Below are positions 37,281-46,675 of a stretch of 64,000 nucleotides of DNA, in pieces; the first letter of the stretch is position 1; the number at the start of each line of letters is the position of its first letter. The translations under genes were made by a program, and so were the position numbers. The stretch comes from Fagopyrum homotropicum (taxonomy: Eukaryota; Streptophyta; Magnoliopsida; Caryophyllales; Polygonaceae), in assembly GCA_033239125.1 (NCBI GenBank), contig BSWB01000005.1, positions 104,791,994 to 104,855,993 on the forward strand, given 5' to 3'. The notes under the pieces were generated by a model. That model saw only the letters and a list, made by a program, of their open reading frames with translations. It was not told the origin of the DNA and did no database searches.

Positions 37281-37926
37281 CGGTAAAAAAAACAAAAGGG
37301 TATATTAACCTAATTACAAAATGCTAAAAGACTACTTACTTAACTTAAAACTGAAAAAAGGTAGTTACCTAATTAGCCCTATTTTTATTATACATACTTG
37401 ATTATTTAGTTTCACAAAATAAAAATAATATTTTTTATAAAAATTTTATTGTCCATCAATTAATTTAAATTATATAATTGTTTTGTAGAAAAACATGGTT
37501 TTGACAAAAATTTTTTTTTAACTATAATACGAATAATTCATTCAAGATGTAATTTAACTGGAAAATGCTCAAAAATAATATAATTTGTTCAATTAGAAAA
37601 AATATATTTGATAGAAGAAATATATACCTATTTATTTGGGTTGACGATTATTTAGTGTATAATCTTTAAGTTATTCGTTAGTATTCATTTTTTTAAATGT
37701 AGTTTAAAAAATAGCATATATTTACATTGTAAGCATTCACACATATATCACCAAATATGATATGATTTATCGTTTCATAACTCATATAAAATTAAAAGCA
37801 TGTGTCAAAAATATTTCATTCCAATATCATACCAAACACCAAGTATCAGGAATGGCTTATTCCAATTTCTATTTCATTCCGATTCCTGATTTCAATCTCA
37901 TTCCTATAGTCATACCAAACGAGCCG

Positions 37927-37995
37927 TTATAAGGGTTGGAAAAGTATAACCAATCGGATGGTAAAAGAAGTTCACAAATATTGTCCCGCCGCCTT
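37927..37995 (-). pseudogene. hAT transposase relic, piece 3
   Basis: The minus strand reads GACAATATTTGTGAACTTCT and on, aligning with the complete hAT of this window at about 43955-44020 (TCAACTTATAAAAACTTCTTTTAC...). It continues piece 2 (40799-40890) across the solo LTR and ends at the inverted-repeat element. Similarity is about 70% by eye. Confidence 0.65.
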
Positions 37996-40798
37996 TGTAA
38001 CACCCCAAATTTTACAACTCAGGGAGTTACTGGTTAGGACCGCACAGTGGGTCCCGACCTTAGTTTGACAACAACTTAACAAGATCTTACAACAAGGCAC
38101 AGATAAGGAAAACCAGAAATCATAAAATAATTCTTAACAATGTATGAATGTGACCAGAACAACTAATAGCCGGAAAACGTAATATAACAAAGTACGGAAA
38201 GAACGAAAGGAAGCAAGGTCCAACTGAAAATCCCACAAATGAAGAAACTGTAAAACGTCCTAAAGTACGACACCCCGGCTGACCACTACCATCCGGATCA
38301 CTCGACATCTGCTCTAACCTGTGGTAAATCTACACAACATAACAACCGTTAGCTAACTATCCAAATATAAGTAGAATGACAACAGCACAAACACAAGCAG
38401 AAACAAAAATTAAACAAACATCATGTTGGCACTCAACCGTTTATTATCTATTATTTAAGTGATTCATCTTATTCAATTTACAGTTGTGGCACGAGAGCTA
38501 TTAACAGTTCTCACCTCCGTTCCTTATCCAACTGGGTGTAGGTCTAGCTGACCTCCGCCGGTAGCATCACTACAAACCGAGTATGGACTAGTCCCTAAAG
38601 AAACCCCCAGCGCTCGCAAGCTAACTGATCAGAATGCCACCGCCCGTTACTCTTAGGCCAAGTATAGGTCGGTAAATATTTATCACAACCTATAACTCTA
38701 ACATCTCAATCACACACCACTATCATCATTCATGCTCATATTTAGAAGTCAGCTAAGTAAGCCCAAAGGACTTACCTGTGATAAAGCTCGACTCTTGTAA
38801 ACCAACTCGCTCTGTAAACTGTAGCAACTCAGTTGTCTGCCAAAGGAGATAAGTGCATTAGCACACTCCCACGTAGTTAGAAGCCTAAGACTTCTAAGAT
38901 AAAAGGACGTAGTAAGACATAATTAGTTACAGTACTACTTTAGGGTAAAATGACCATTTTACCCTTGGTCTCGAAATTCCCAAAATTTCTAAAATTCATG
39001 TTTAAACTCCTATTTGAGATTCTAAAATCATATTCCAACTCCTACAGTTTAGTTTTGTTACCAACTGTCACTTTTCTTATTTCCCTATTTTCCAAAAGGT
39101 CGTAAAGGTCTAACTTCGGTTTCAAATATAAAATTCGTAAAAGCTTATAACAATTCCGAATTAATTCTCTAGATCATCTATGATGTTCCATCTACCCTTA
39201 GGAGCAAGAATTCCTCAAAACTGTTCAGCCATTATTTTTATAAAAATTCACAAGGTTGGCTACTACACTTATTATTCCTATACTTAACAAAAAAAAAAAC
39301 CAAGTTTACAAAACTGCTTAACTACTCAACTTCGGAAGCCTATAACTTCTAATCCGACCGTTCATTTCTTCTCAAATTTTAATATGCTAAACTACATATA
39401 TCCATCTATCATCTATTAAAATTTCAACGGTGGATCTTCATTCAAACTTTCAAACATTGGTCTACAACCTAGGCAGTTCCTCACTTCCAAAACTGAAGTA
39501 AAAGAAGGTATATAGGTTCTGAGTTCGAAACTCGCTGCATTCATACCCTCGGCAACACACTTAAGGTCTCTATATTACACCTCACTCACCAACATAACAA
39601 CAACCAGTAGGACTTACGTGATTCAGTAGAGCGTGCTCTCCGTCCTTTGGCTCTTGACTCGTAACGGGGAGGGCTGGCCGGCGTCGCTGAAGCTAAAACA
39701 GGAGGAGATCATTATTCTGAATTGGTAAGGGTGAGGTAAGAAGAATGACGAAGGGCCTACCGTAGGTATATACAAAAAATCTCGCAAGGTTCTGTTCCGT
39801 CTTAAGCAACTTGAGGCTGGCTATGGTGGCTGTAATTCAATGGATGCAACTCTTTGGTTCCGTAGGTGGCTGCAGTTTGAGGCACAACAGCGTCGGTCCA
39901 AGAAACAAGAAGAGAAGAATGGTGAGTGTTGTACGCAGATGGGTCGGTAGAGAGAATAAGGTGAAGGCGGAAGAACAAGATCGCTGCACTAACCTTGGTT
40001 CGGTCAGAAGATCAGGAGGTGATCGTAGGTGCCTGGAGCGGCTAGACGTATACAGACGGAGGTTGGATACGCAGTCGGCAGTGCGCTTTCGTCTTCCAAT
40101 TCGAACTCGAACGTGTGAAGATAGGAGAGAGGAATAAATTCTCAAATAAGGGAAGAGCGATATTCAGGGGATACGTTAGGAAGGAGAGGCGGTTACATAA
40201 GGGAAGAATCTGTAACGGTTGTTTCTGCTGAAGGAGGAAAGGGTAGCCCAGATGTATGGTGGGGTGAAACGGCTTCTTCCTGGGCCGGCTTCTCACTGGC
40301 TATCGGGCTGGATGCGCGGAGCAGCTGGACAAGAACTGGGTTGGTACGTTGGGCTGCTGGGCACGAGCTGAAGGCTGGGCGCTAGGCTGGCGGTGGGCTG
40401 AAAAGGTGAGACAGCAGCACATGCTGCTGGGCTGTGGACAGGCTGCTAAAACTAGTAAGTTTCTGGGCTGGCAAGCTGTTGTTGGGCAGGCGTAAGGGGA
40501 CAACAGCCCGTGCTGGTTGCAGTCCGGAAACAAGATCCCGACAAATGAATGTACGGAATAGACAGGTACGGATTAGGTTACAGTTTAGGATTGGTTATAA
40601 GAACCTCATCATTTTATGTGGAAGTAAGCTACATAAAATGATAACTTATTAAAAGATTCTATCATTTTATGTGAAGGAATTCTACATAAAATGATAAATT
40701 TTATAATAATGTGTCTAACTAAGTAGACGGATATGAATCAACTGATCGAGATCGGGTTTATAACAGAAATAAACGGAATAAAAATTCCAGATATTACA
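37996..40798 (-). mobile_element. Solo Gypsy LTR, 2.8 kb, TSD GCCTT
   Basis: TGTAATATCTGG...GGGGTGTTACA on the minus strand, flanked by GCCTT at 37991-37995 and 40799-40803. There is no internal domain, so it arose by recombination between two LTRs. It is the same LTR family as 46676-49563 (shared CCGTTAGCTAACTATCC, CAACCGTTTATTATCTATTA and paired palindromes). GC-rich frames near 39811-40137 and 40300-40533 (CTGGGCTGG repeats) are not genes. Confidence 0.92.
40607..40703. repeat. Paired palindromes in the LTR
   Basis: Two successive hairpins, TCATTTTATGTggaagtaagct-ACATAAAATGA and TCATTTTATGTgaaggaattct-ACATAAAATGA, lie 95-190 bases from the LTR 5' end (U3 side). The same pair recurs at 49376-49461 in the other LTR of the family. 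Confidence 0.8.
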
Positions 40799-40890
40799 GC
40801 CTTGACCAAATGGTTTACGGTGTCGGTGTTAACGGATGTATTATCAAAAGAATATGAAAAAACTTGACCTTATAAATTAAATTCTTGTAG
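40799..40890 (-). pseudogene. hAT transposase relic, piece 2
   Basis: The minus strand reads CTACAAGAATTTAATTTATA, then TTTTTTCATATTCTTTTGAT and GTAAACCATTTGGTC. It aligns with 43862-43955 of the complete hAT (TTACAAGAATTTAATTTACA...GTTAACCATTTAGTA) at about 80%, covering the SFDNASANTRAVNHL region. It directly continues piece 1 (59737-60486) across the CACTA element. Confidence 0.85.
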
Positions 40891-41474
40891 CACTAGTACA
40901 AATACCCCCTACACCACGGTTATTTTGTACATGGGAACCCGGTTAAAGAAGCGTGGTTAACGGGAGCGAGGTCCGGACGTTTGGACCAAGTTAAATGTCA
41001 CTGGATTATTTTTTCGAACCCCGTTTTTTAATAACCGGGGTAATTTTCGGACCCCGGTTATTATAAAATAACCGTGGTATTTTTCAGACCTAGATTATTA
41101 TATAATAACCAGGGTATTTTTCTACCAGTTTTTAAAAGTTCAAAATCTTTTCCGGTTTCTACATAAACCGTGGTAATTTTAACCGTAATTTATTATTTTT
41201 AATATGAAAATAGGTAATTTTGCACTTGCTTAAATTACACAATATACGTATTGTACGTAACAGAAATTATGCTTCATAAAATAATAATATTAAGCTAAAA
41301 TGCTTAAGCAAAATTATCATGTAATTTATATTCCAATTATATAATCCGAAAGTAACATCGAAAATAAACCAAGTTTCTATCGTTCTTCGTTTCAAAGTAG
41401 CTTATATATCTTCACAAAAGATAACAAACATTTTTTTATCAATTGTCTCTACATGGAAAATTAAGCTAGACAAG

Positions 41475-42522
41475 TCACTCAATGTCGATGCATTCTTGAA
41501 TGGAAGGCTCCACAAACTTGAGTCACTCCTTGTGCAATTCATGAAGATGGTCTTTGTCATACGACTTTGGTGAGCCTTTAAAGTACTAAAAGATTAAACA
41601 ACGAAAGTAAGCAACAATATATAACAACAATTTTACATTTTGATATTTTAAATTGTAGTAAGTACACGTACATATCATTTGCGGAATATCATGTACATCG
41701 TTTTCAATAATTCCCGCATGTAACAACATATGTAGGAACCACTTTTGCCATCTTTCGGTAGTTTAGGGGCCTAAAATATTAAAGAAGACTTATAGCTCAA
41801 TATACAAATATGTTGTTTACAAACTCATTTTAACAAGACAAAATCAATTATAATCTAACCTTGATGATCTTCCAACGCAATACTCCCTTTCTTGTCTTGG
41901 GATTAGTAGGAGACGTCCTTGTTTCATTCAATTGTTCCATGGAACTACAAAGAAATACAAATTAACATATGCATCAATAGCTATCAATCGATGAAATCAA
42001 CAAAAATTTAAAAAGATAACATTACATGTCATATAACTTATAGCTTAGTCACGATCCGAAAATCAGTTCTAAGTTCTTCATGCATTGGATCCAACCAATA
42101 AACAACACATTTTAAGGGATCGATCACCGCCAACATCCAATGAAGACTACGAATAAAAAAAATCCACTCAAACAAGTTACTAGTTAGGCAAACCAAAATT
42201 TAATATATCATATAATATAATAACATTTTACTTACCCTCCATAATAGGGGGGAAACCATAAATGTCTTGTCATATCCGAATTTCGTATAGAATTAGCCAT
42301 ATATTCAACTCTCTTATCAACACGTCTTTCGGTACCAACCGGCCAAGCCAAGTTTGTTGGGGAAAGAAAGACAAATTTGCTTGGATTGTAATTCTCAAAC
42401 AAGCACCTATCATGCATAATCAAATGAGATTAACAAACCTAAAATTCTCTAATAAAAAAGTAATGGGCATGTATTAAATACATACTCGATATATATCTCA
42501 ATATGTCTCGTCTCTAGTTCTT
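41475..42522 (-). pseudogene. CACTA Ulp1/C48-type protease-like domain
   Basis: Exon-like pieces on the minus strand: CLFENYNPSKFVFLSPTNLA (42423-42360), then SLHWMLAVIDPLKCVVYWLD / PMHEELRTD (about 42150-42060), MEQLNETRTSPTNPKTRKGV (about 41940), PKLPKDGKSGSYICCYMREL (about 41760-41690) and a last piece ending at TGA 41475-41477. The HW..AVID...Y.LDP block is the His/Asp region of Ulp1-type cysteine peptidases carried by many CACTA ORF2 genes. In the final block the usual Q...(D/E)CGYY is LPKDGKSGSY, with Ser where the nucleophile Cys is expected. Introns separate the pieces; the hAT insertion at 42531 cuts the upstream exon. Confidence 0.72.
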
Positions 42523-42530
42523 GTTCATCT
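42523..42530. repeat. hAT target-site duplication, left copy
   Basis: GTTCATCT, identical to 46052-46059. Confidence 0.95.
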
Positions 42531-42540
42531 TAGAGTTGTT

Positions 42541-42775
42541 ACCGGTTCAAACCAAACCGCCGAACCGGCGGTTTGTGAACCGGCTCAAACCGCCGGTTTG
42601 ACCAAACCGGCGGTTTAGGTTTGCCGGTTTGGTTGAACCGGCGGTTCGCGGTTTAGGTTTATGTTTGGTTCAACCTAAAACCTAAACCGACGGTTTGAGC
42701 CTTTTTTTATTTTTTTTTATTTTTTTTTTGGCCAAACCGGCGGTTAACCGCCGGTTTAACCGGCGGTTTGGCCAA
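42541..42775. repeat. Left subterminal palindrome array of the hAT
   Basis: Many overlapping copies of AACCGGCGGTT / AACCGCCGGTT, with TTTAGGTTTAGG-like phrases. The motif is its own near-inverse, so binding sites exist in both directions. Subterminal repeats are transposase binding sites in Ac and other hAT elements; here this role is inferred. Confidence 0.85.
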
Positions 42776-42780
42776 AAAAA

Positions 42781-42876
42781 AGAGACGTTGGCTTGCCAAC
42801 GTCTCTTTGCAACATTTTGAACGTTGGCTTTTGCCAACGTTCACTCCAACGGCTATAACTATAATAGCCGTTGGAG
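42781..42876. promoter_or_regulatory. Three tandem hairpins upstream of the transposase
   Basis: AGAGACGTTGGC/GCCAACGTCTCT with a 2-base loop (42781-42806); GAACGTTGGC/GCCAACGTTC with a 4-base loop (42819-42842); CTCCAACGGCTAT/ATAGCCGTTGGAG with a 7-base loop (42844-42876). All share a (C)CAACG core. They lie 200-295 bases before the ATG, in the likely promoter or leader. A related AACGGCT...AGCCGTTGG pair is seen at the same place in the relic (about 60660-60725). Confidence 0.8.
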
Positions 42877-43075
42877 GTTAAATTTAATTTAATTTTTTTT
42901 TTTTTTTAAAATACTAGTTTAACTAAAAAAAAAAAAAAATTAATACCCACTATTCCTATAAATACCATACAATTATTTCATTTAAATCACACCAACATTC
43001 TCATCTATCTACTACTACTCTCAATCTCCAATTCTCCATCTCGTATTCTCTTTCTCGTAATTTCGATCTTTCGAA

Positions 43076-45166
43076 ATGGCAAACCCGAATTTCCCAAGCG
43101 ACTACGACTTCACTCCCGCTTTCTTTCCTAGCACACAAGAAAGCGAGACTCAACCGCCGGAATCGGAAATGCCACAAGCTCCACAAGTTCCACAAGGTGA
43201 AGGGCCATTCCGACAAGCCCCTCCACCGAAAATGCTCACCTCCGACATATTCACCAAACATTACAACAAGGGTCCGGTGATGGACGATTATTGCCAAGTT
43301 TCGTGCAATTATTGTCCGAAGGTGTACAAGTGGAAGGCGAAGGGCGGATACGGGACTTTGCAAACCCACATGCAAAAGACTCATCCGGAGAAGCTCGGAA
43401 TAACACGGGGACAAACTCAATTGTCCCACGGGTTTGCATCCTCTTCCTCTCAATCTTCTTTATTTACTTATAATCATGTTGATGAATCTTTAGCATTAGC
43501 CAACTTAATTGCATCCGAAGCATTTCCATTTTCTTTTGCGGAATCTATTAATGTAAGAGAATATTGTTCTAATTATCTTCAACCGGCTTATAAACCAACT
43601 TCTCGTCAACAAGTTTCGAAATTAGTTTCTCATTCTTATGAACAAAAAAAACAAAAAATTCTTACGGTTTTACAATCTTTTTCGCATCAAGTTTCAATTT
43701 GTAGTGATGTTTGGAGTACTTTATCACAAAAACATTTTTACATGGGCATCACTTTACATTTTATCGATAATGATATGTACTTGCATAAATTTGTTATTGC
43801 ATATCGACATTTTAATGAAAGACATAGTGCCGTCAACATTGCTAATTTAATAAAAACGGTTTTACAAGAATTTAATTTACAAAACCGTGTTTTTTCATAC
43901 TCATTTGATAATGCTTCCGCTAACACCCGCGCCGTTAACCATTTAGTAGGAAATGCGGGTCAACTTATAAAAACTTCTTTTACTCACCAAAGATGTGCAT
44001 GTCATATTTTAAATTTAAGTGTTCAAGATGGCCTAAAAGTTTTATATGAAATGTTAGAACCTATAACCGATGTAATTGAACATATTTGGCATTCAACCGA
44101 ATTAAGAAGAAAATGGAGATCAACTTGTATTGAAAAAAATGTTCCTCCAATTTCATTTTCGAAAGATATTGGAACTCGGTGGAACTCAACCTATAAACTA
44201 CTAACTCAAGCTATTCGTTATAAAAATGTTTTACAAGAATTTTCTTCACAATATATTTCTTGGTCTATTTTAGATGATGAAAGTATTTGGCAAACTTGTT
44301 TTGATATTTGTAGTGTTTTAAAAGTTTTTAGTGATGCTACTAATACATTAAGTTATGTTTACATTCCTACTTCTTGTTGTTTTTTAGAAATAGCCGTAAA
44401 TGTTGCCGAGGCTTTACAAACCGGTTTAGCTTTAGAATCACTTAAATATGCGGCAACCGAAATGAAAACAAAATGGCTAAAATATTATAATGAGGTTCCC
44501 GTAGTTTATCTTATTGCCGCCGTTTTCGATCCTAGACTAAAAATAGATGGTGTTACGGAATTTTTAAATGCTTATTATGAATGTTTAGGATTATCTACTA
44601 TTATGAATGTTAATAATATTATTAGTAATGTTCGTGTTGAAATTGCTAAATTACTTAATTTATTTGAAACTAGTGCTAGTGCTAGTGCTTCTACACAAAC
44701 AACTCCTCCACCCACTTCTTCTTCTCCTTCTCCTTCTATTCTTTCTAAAGCTAGACAAATTTTATCTAAAAGAACTAAAACACCTAGACATTCATCCGCA
44801 AGTGCGGAATTTGAAGATTTTCTAACTACTCCTTTTAGTTTTGATGGTGATATTGATAGTTTTGAAGTTTTACAATATTGGAAGAAGATGGCCCCAAAGT
44901 ATCCAACATTAGCCAAGATTGTGCAACAAATTATGGCCGTTCCCGCATCAACGGTGGCCGTGGAGCAAGCTTTTAGTCAAGGAGGAAACATGCTAAGCTA
45001 CAAGAGGAGTCAATTGAAGCCCGATAAATTGGAGGCTCAAGTTTGTGTTCAAGATTGGATAAGGGCGGAGAGGAGGCTACAACGGAATGCACCCACTTAT
45101 GATAGATCATCGGATTCCAACTCCGATGATCCGGCCACTACTTCCGAGTCCGAGTCGCAAAGGTAA
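43076..45166 (+). CDS. hAT-family transposase, BED zinc finger and C-terminal dimerisation domain
   Basis: 696 aa, single exon. The first ATG of the frame was chosen; the relic copy starts with the same MANP. A BED finger spans about residues 58-108: C77-x2-C80-x17-H98-x4-H103 (CNYC...HMQKTH). The RNase H-like core has D211 (SICSDVWSTLSQKHF), D278 (SFDNASANTRAVNHL), the CACHILNL motif near 307-314 and DIGTRWNSTYKLL. The C-terminus carries the hAT dimerisation block (FEVLQYWKKMAPKYPTLAKI, PASTVAVEQAFSQGG). It would bind the element's ends and catalyse cut-and-paste transposition in the nucleus. A low-complexity Ser/Pro/Thr linker lies near residue 540. No stop, frameshift or missing key residue was seen. 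It may equally well be silenced; the sequence cannot tell. Confidence 0.96.
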   Translation: MANPNFPSDYDFTPAFFPSTQESETQPPESEMPQAPQVPQGEGPFRQAPPPKMLTSDIFTKHYNKGPVMDDYCQVSCNYCPKVYKWKAKGGYGTLQTHMQKTHPEKLGITRGQTQLSHGFASSSSQSSLFTYNHVDESLALANLIASEAFPFSFAESINVREYCSNYLQPAYKPTSRQQVSKLVSHSYEQKKQKILTVLQSFSHQVSICSDVWSTLSQKHFYMGITLHFIDNDMYLHKFVIAYRHFNERHSAVNIANLIKTVLQEFNLQNRVFSYSFDNASANTRAVNHLVGNAGQLIKTSFTHQRCACHILNLSVQDGLKVLYEMLEPITDVIEHIWHSTELRRKWRSTCIEKNVPPISFSKDIGTRWNSTYKLLTQAIRYKNVLQEFSSQYISWSILDDESIWQTCFDICSVLKVFSDATNTLSYVYIPTSCCFLEIAVNVAEALQTGLALESLKYAATEMKTKWLKYYNEVPVVYLIAAVFDPRLKIDGVTEFLNAYYECLGLSTIMNVNNIISNVRVEIAKLLNLFETSASASASTQTTPPPTSSSPSPSILSKARQILSKRTKTPRHSSASAEFEDFLTTPFSFDGDIDSFEVLQYWKKMAPKYPTLAKIVQQIMAVPASTVAVEQAFSQGGNMLSYKRSQLKPDKLEAQVCVQDWIRAERRLQRNAPTYDRSSDSNSDDPATTSESESQR

Positions 45167-45880
45167 TGGGGTTACGAAAACAACTCGGAAGTCCGAAAAA
45201 AGGTAAGTAAAGGTAAGAGAACTACGTGGGCTTTGATTCCTCTTAAACCCCAAGAGGATACGTAGGCAACCGGGAAACCGGTTCAAGCCCTTTCCTTTTT
45301 TTTTTTTTTTCATTTAGTTATATTCAAAATTTCAAATACTAATGTAAAGATGTAATAAAAAAAATTGAATGTATAAAAAATTTAGCTTGCTTTATTTTGT
45401 TGTAGAATTGTAGTTAGTAGTTAGTACTTAGTAATTTTGTTTAATATGTAATTATTATACATTGAATTTCAATGTATAAAAAAATTTTAGTTGCTTTGTT
45501 GTATAACTTCATTAACTTGTATGTTAGTTAGTTAGTCATTTTATTTTAGTTGCTTCTTTCTTTTATTATTGTTAGTAATTTTTTTTACTATGTAATTATT
45601 TTATTCAAAAGCTAATGTAATGAAAAAAAATTCAATGTATAAAAAATTTGAGTTTGCTTTCTTTTATTATTGTTAGTAATGTTATATAACTTATATTAGT
45701 TGCTTTCTTTTATTTACTTAGTAATTCTATCTAAATGCTATTGTAAAAAAAAAATTCTATGTATAAAATATAAAGTTATAAAATAATTTTAATTAATATA
45801 TATTATACATTTATACATATATATTATATTACTTATATATATATATATACTTTTTTTTTTTTTTTTTTTTTAAAAGTCAT
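45167..45880 (+). other. hAT 3' region
   Basis: AT-rich, with repeated phrases AATGTATAAAAAATTT and TTAGTTGCTTTCTTTTATTA and a TA-rich stretch near 45830. It probably includes the polyadenylation region. No gene. Confidence 0.5.
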
Positions 45881-45887
45881 GTGCCAA

Positions 45888-46046
45888 ACCGCCAAACCGG
45901 CGGTTTGGCGGTTTGGCAAACCGCCGGTTTAGGTTAAACCTAAACCGGCGGTTCCTCATTGGCCGGTTTAGGTTTAGGTTTGGCTTTTGCCAAACCTAAA
46001 CCGCCGATTCCTAAACCTAAACCGCCGGTTTAGGAACCGGCAACAT
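45888..46046. repeat. Right subterminal palindrome array of the hAT
   Basis: Copies of AAACCGGCGGTTT, AAACCGCCGGTTTAGG and TAAACCTAAACC in both orientations, mirroring 42541-42775. Confidence 0.85.
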
Positions 46047-46059
46047 GTCTAGTTCATCT

Positions 46060-46643
46060 AGCCATATTTTCACCTCTCTCTTTCCAAAGTGCAACAATTA
46101 CTCTTGATGAAAAATTGAAGTTGGCATATTGACCACAACATCCCGATCATCAACCTAATTTATCATTGACAAGCACCTTGTCGCCACACTGTCACTCTTT
46201 CCTTGGGGTGCACGTTCTATGTAAACCTCATTGATGTGCATATGAACATTTTTGGTGGTTTTAGATGCTTTTGAACTCACACGAACATCCTGTATATGAC
46301 ATCATAAGAATATAATCTCATTAACATATTGACAAAACATTAACAATATGTAATAAATAATTTATAAATATTTGTATTATACCGATACAGAAGTGACCAT
46401 GCACTTTGGCCATGCAATGTAACCTCCGATTGCATCTTTGACAACGACAACCTCATCCGTTTGTTTTGAAAATTCTGTAAACTCATGATCAACCTCAACT
46501 ATTTCAACTACAACCTTGCAAGTTTCTGCATCCAGCGGCTTGCCATGAAGTATTGTAACTTTTCCGTCTATTGGAATACAAACTTGCCATGTAGCTACCA
46601 TTGATGTTGGAGTGGGCCAATAAAACTCACATTTTTTCCACAC
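46060..46643 (-). pseudogene. CACTA ORF2, middle part
   Basis: Frame 46643-46377 reads TSMVATWQVCIPIDGKVTIL, HGKPLDAETCKVVVEIVEVD and DAIGGYIAWPKCMV. This corresponds to the conserved CACTA ORF2 block (VA.G.V......T.LHG.PL....VRVSV......VGEAVGS.VAWPK.LV) between the Transposase_24 part and the Ulp1-like part. After an intron-like gap, minus-strand sequence to 46060 runs up to the hAT insertion; it resumes at 42522. To the right it is separated from its 5' part by the deleted Gypsy and the Helitron. Confidence 0.7.
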
Positions 46644-46675
46644 CCCCTAGTCAATATATATAGATATATATATAG

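Larger units (their letters stand above)
35144..37926. mobile_element. Inverted-repeat DNA element carrying gene fragments (Pack-type)
   Basis: The left end GGGCTAGTTTGGTACGATTC and the right end, inverted, CGGCTCGTTTGGTATGACTA begin inverted regions of about 75-100 bp rich in AATCGGAATCGGAATGAG, followed on each side by TGTTTGGT. Inside are an AT-rich left half, a minisatellite (35565-35705), a WEE1 kinase fragment (36731-36931) and a GC-rich stretch (37040-37270). It lies in the hAT relic (right flank 37927-37995). The target duplication is not clear (TAA at left; TTA/TAA at right), so the superfamily is open. No transposase was seen. Confidence 0.6.
42531..46051 (+). mobile_element. Complete hAT transposon with intact transposase, 3521 bp
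   Basis: Starts TAGAGTTGTTACCGGTTC; the opposite end inverted reads TAGACATGTTGCCGGTTC (15 of 18 identical). Perfect GTTCATCT duplications flank it. About 240 bp at the left end and 150 bp at the right consist of arrays of AAACCGGCGGTTT-type palindromes and TAAACCTAAACC. Three hairpins follow (42781-42876), then a 696-codon transposase without introns, then a 0.7-kb AT-rich 3' region. Uninterrupted ORF, matching ends and unmutated TSD fit a young and possibly autonomous copy. It sits in an exon of the CACTA ORF2. Confidence 0.95.

Noticed and set aside
39811..40145. Overlapping ~100-codon frames on both strands
   Set aside because: Within the solo LTR (TSD GCCTT); GC-rich repeat by-products.
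43001..43453. 150-codon minus-strand frame
   Set aside because: Shadow of the hAT transposase start region.
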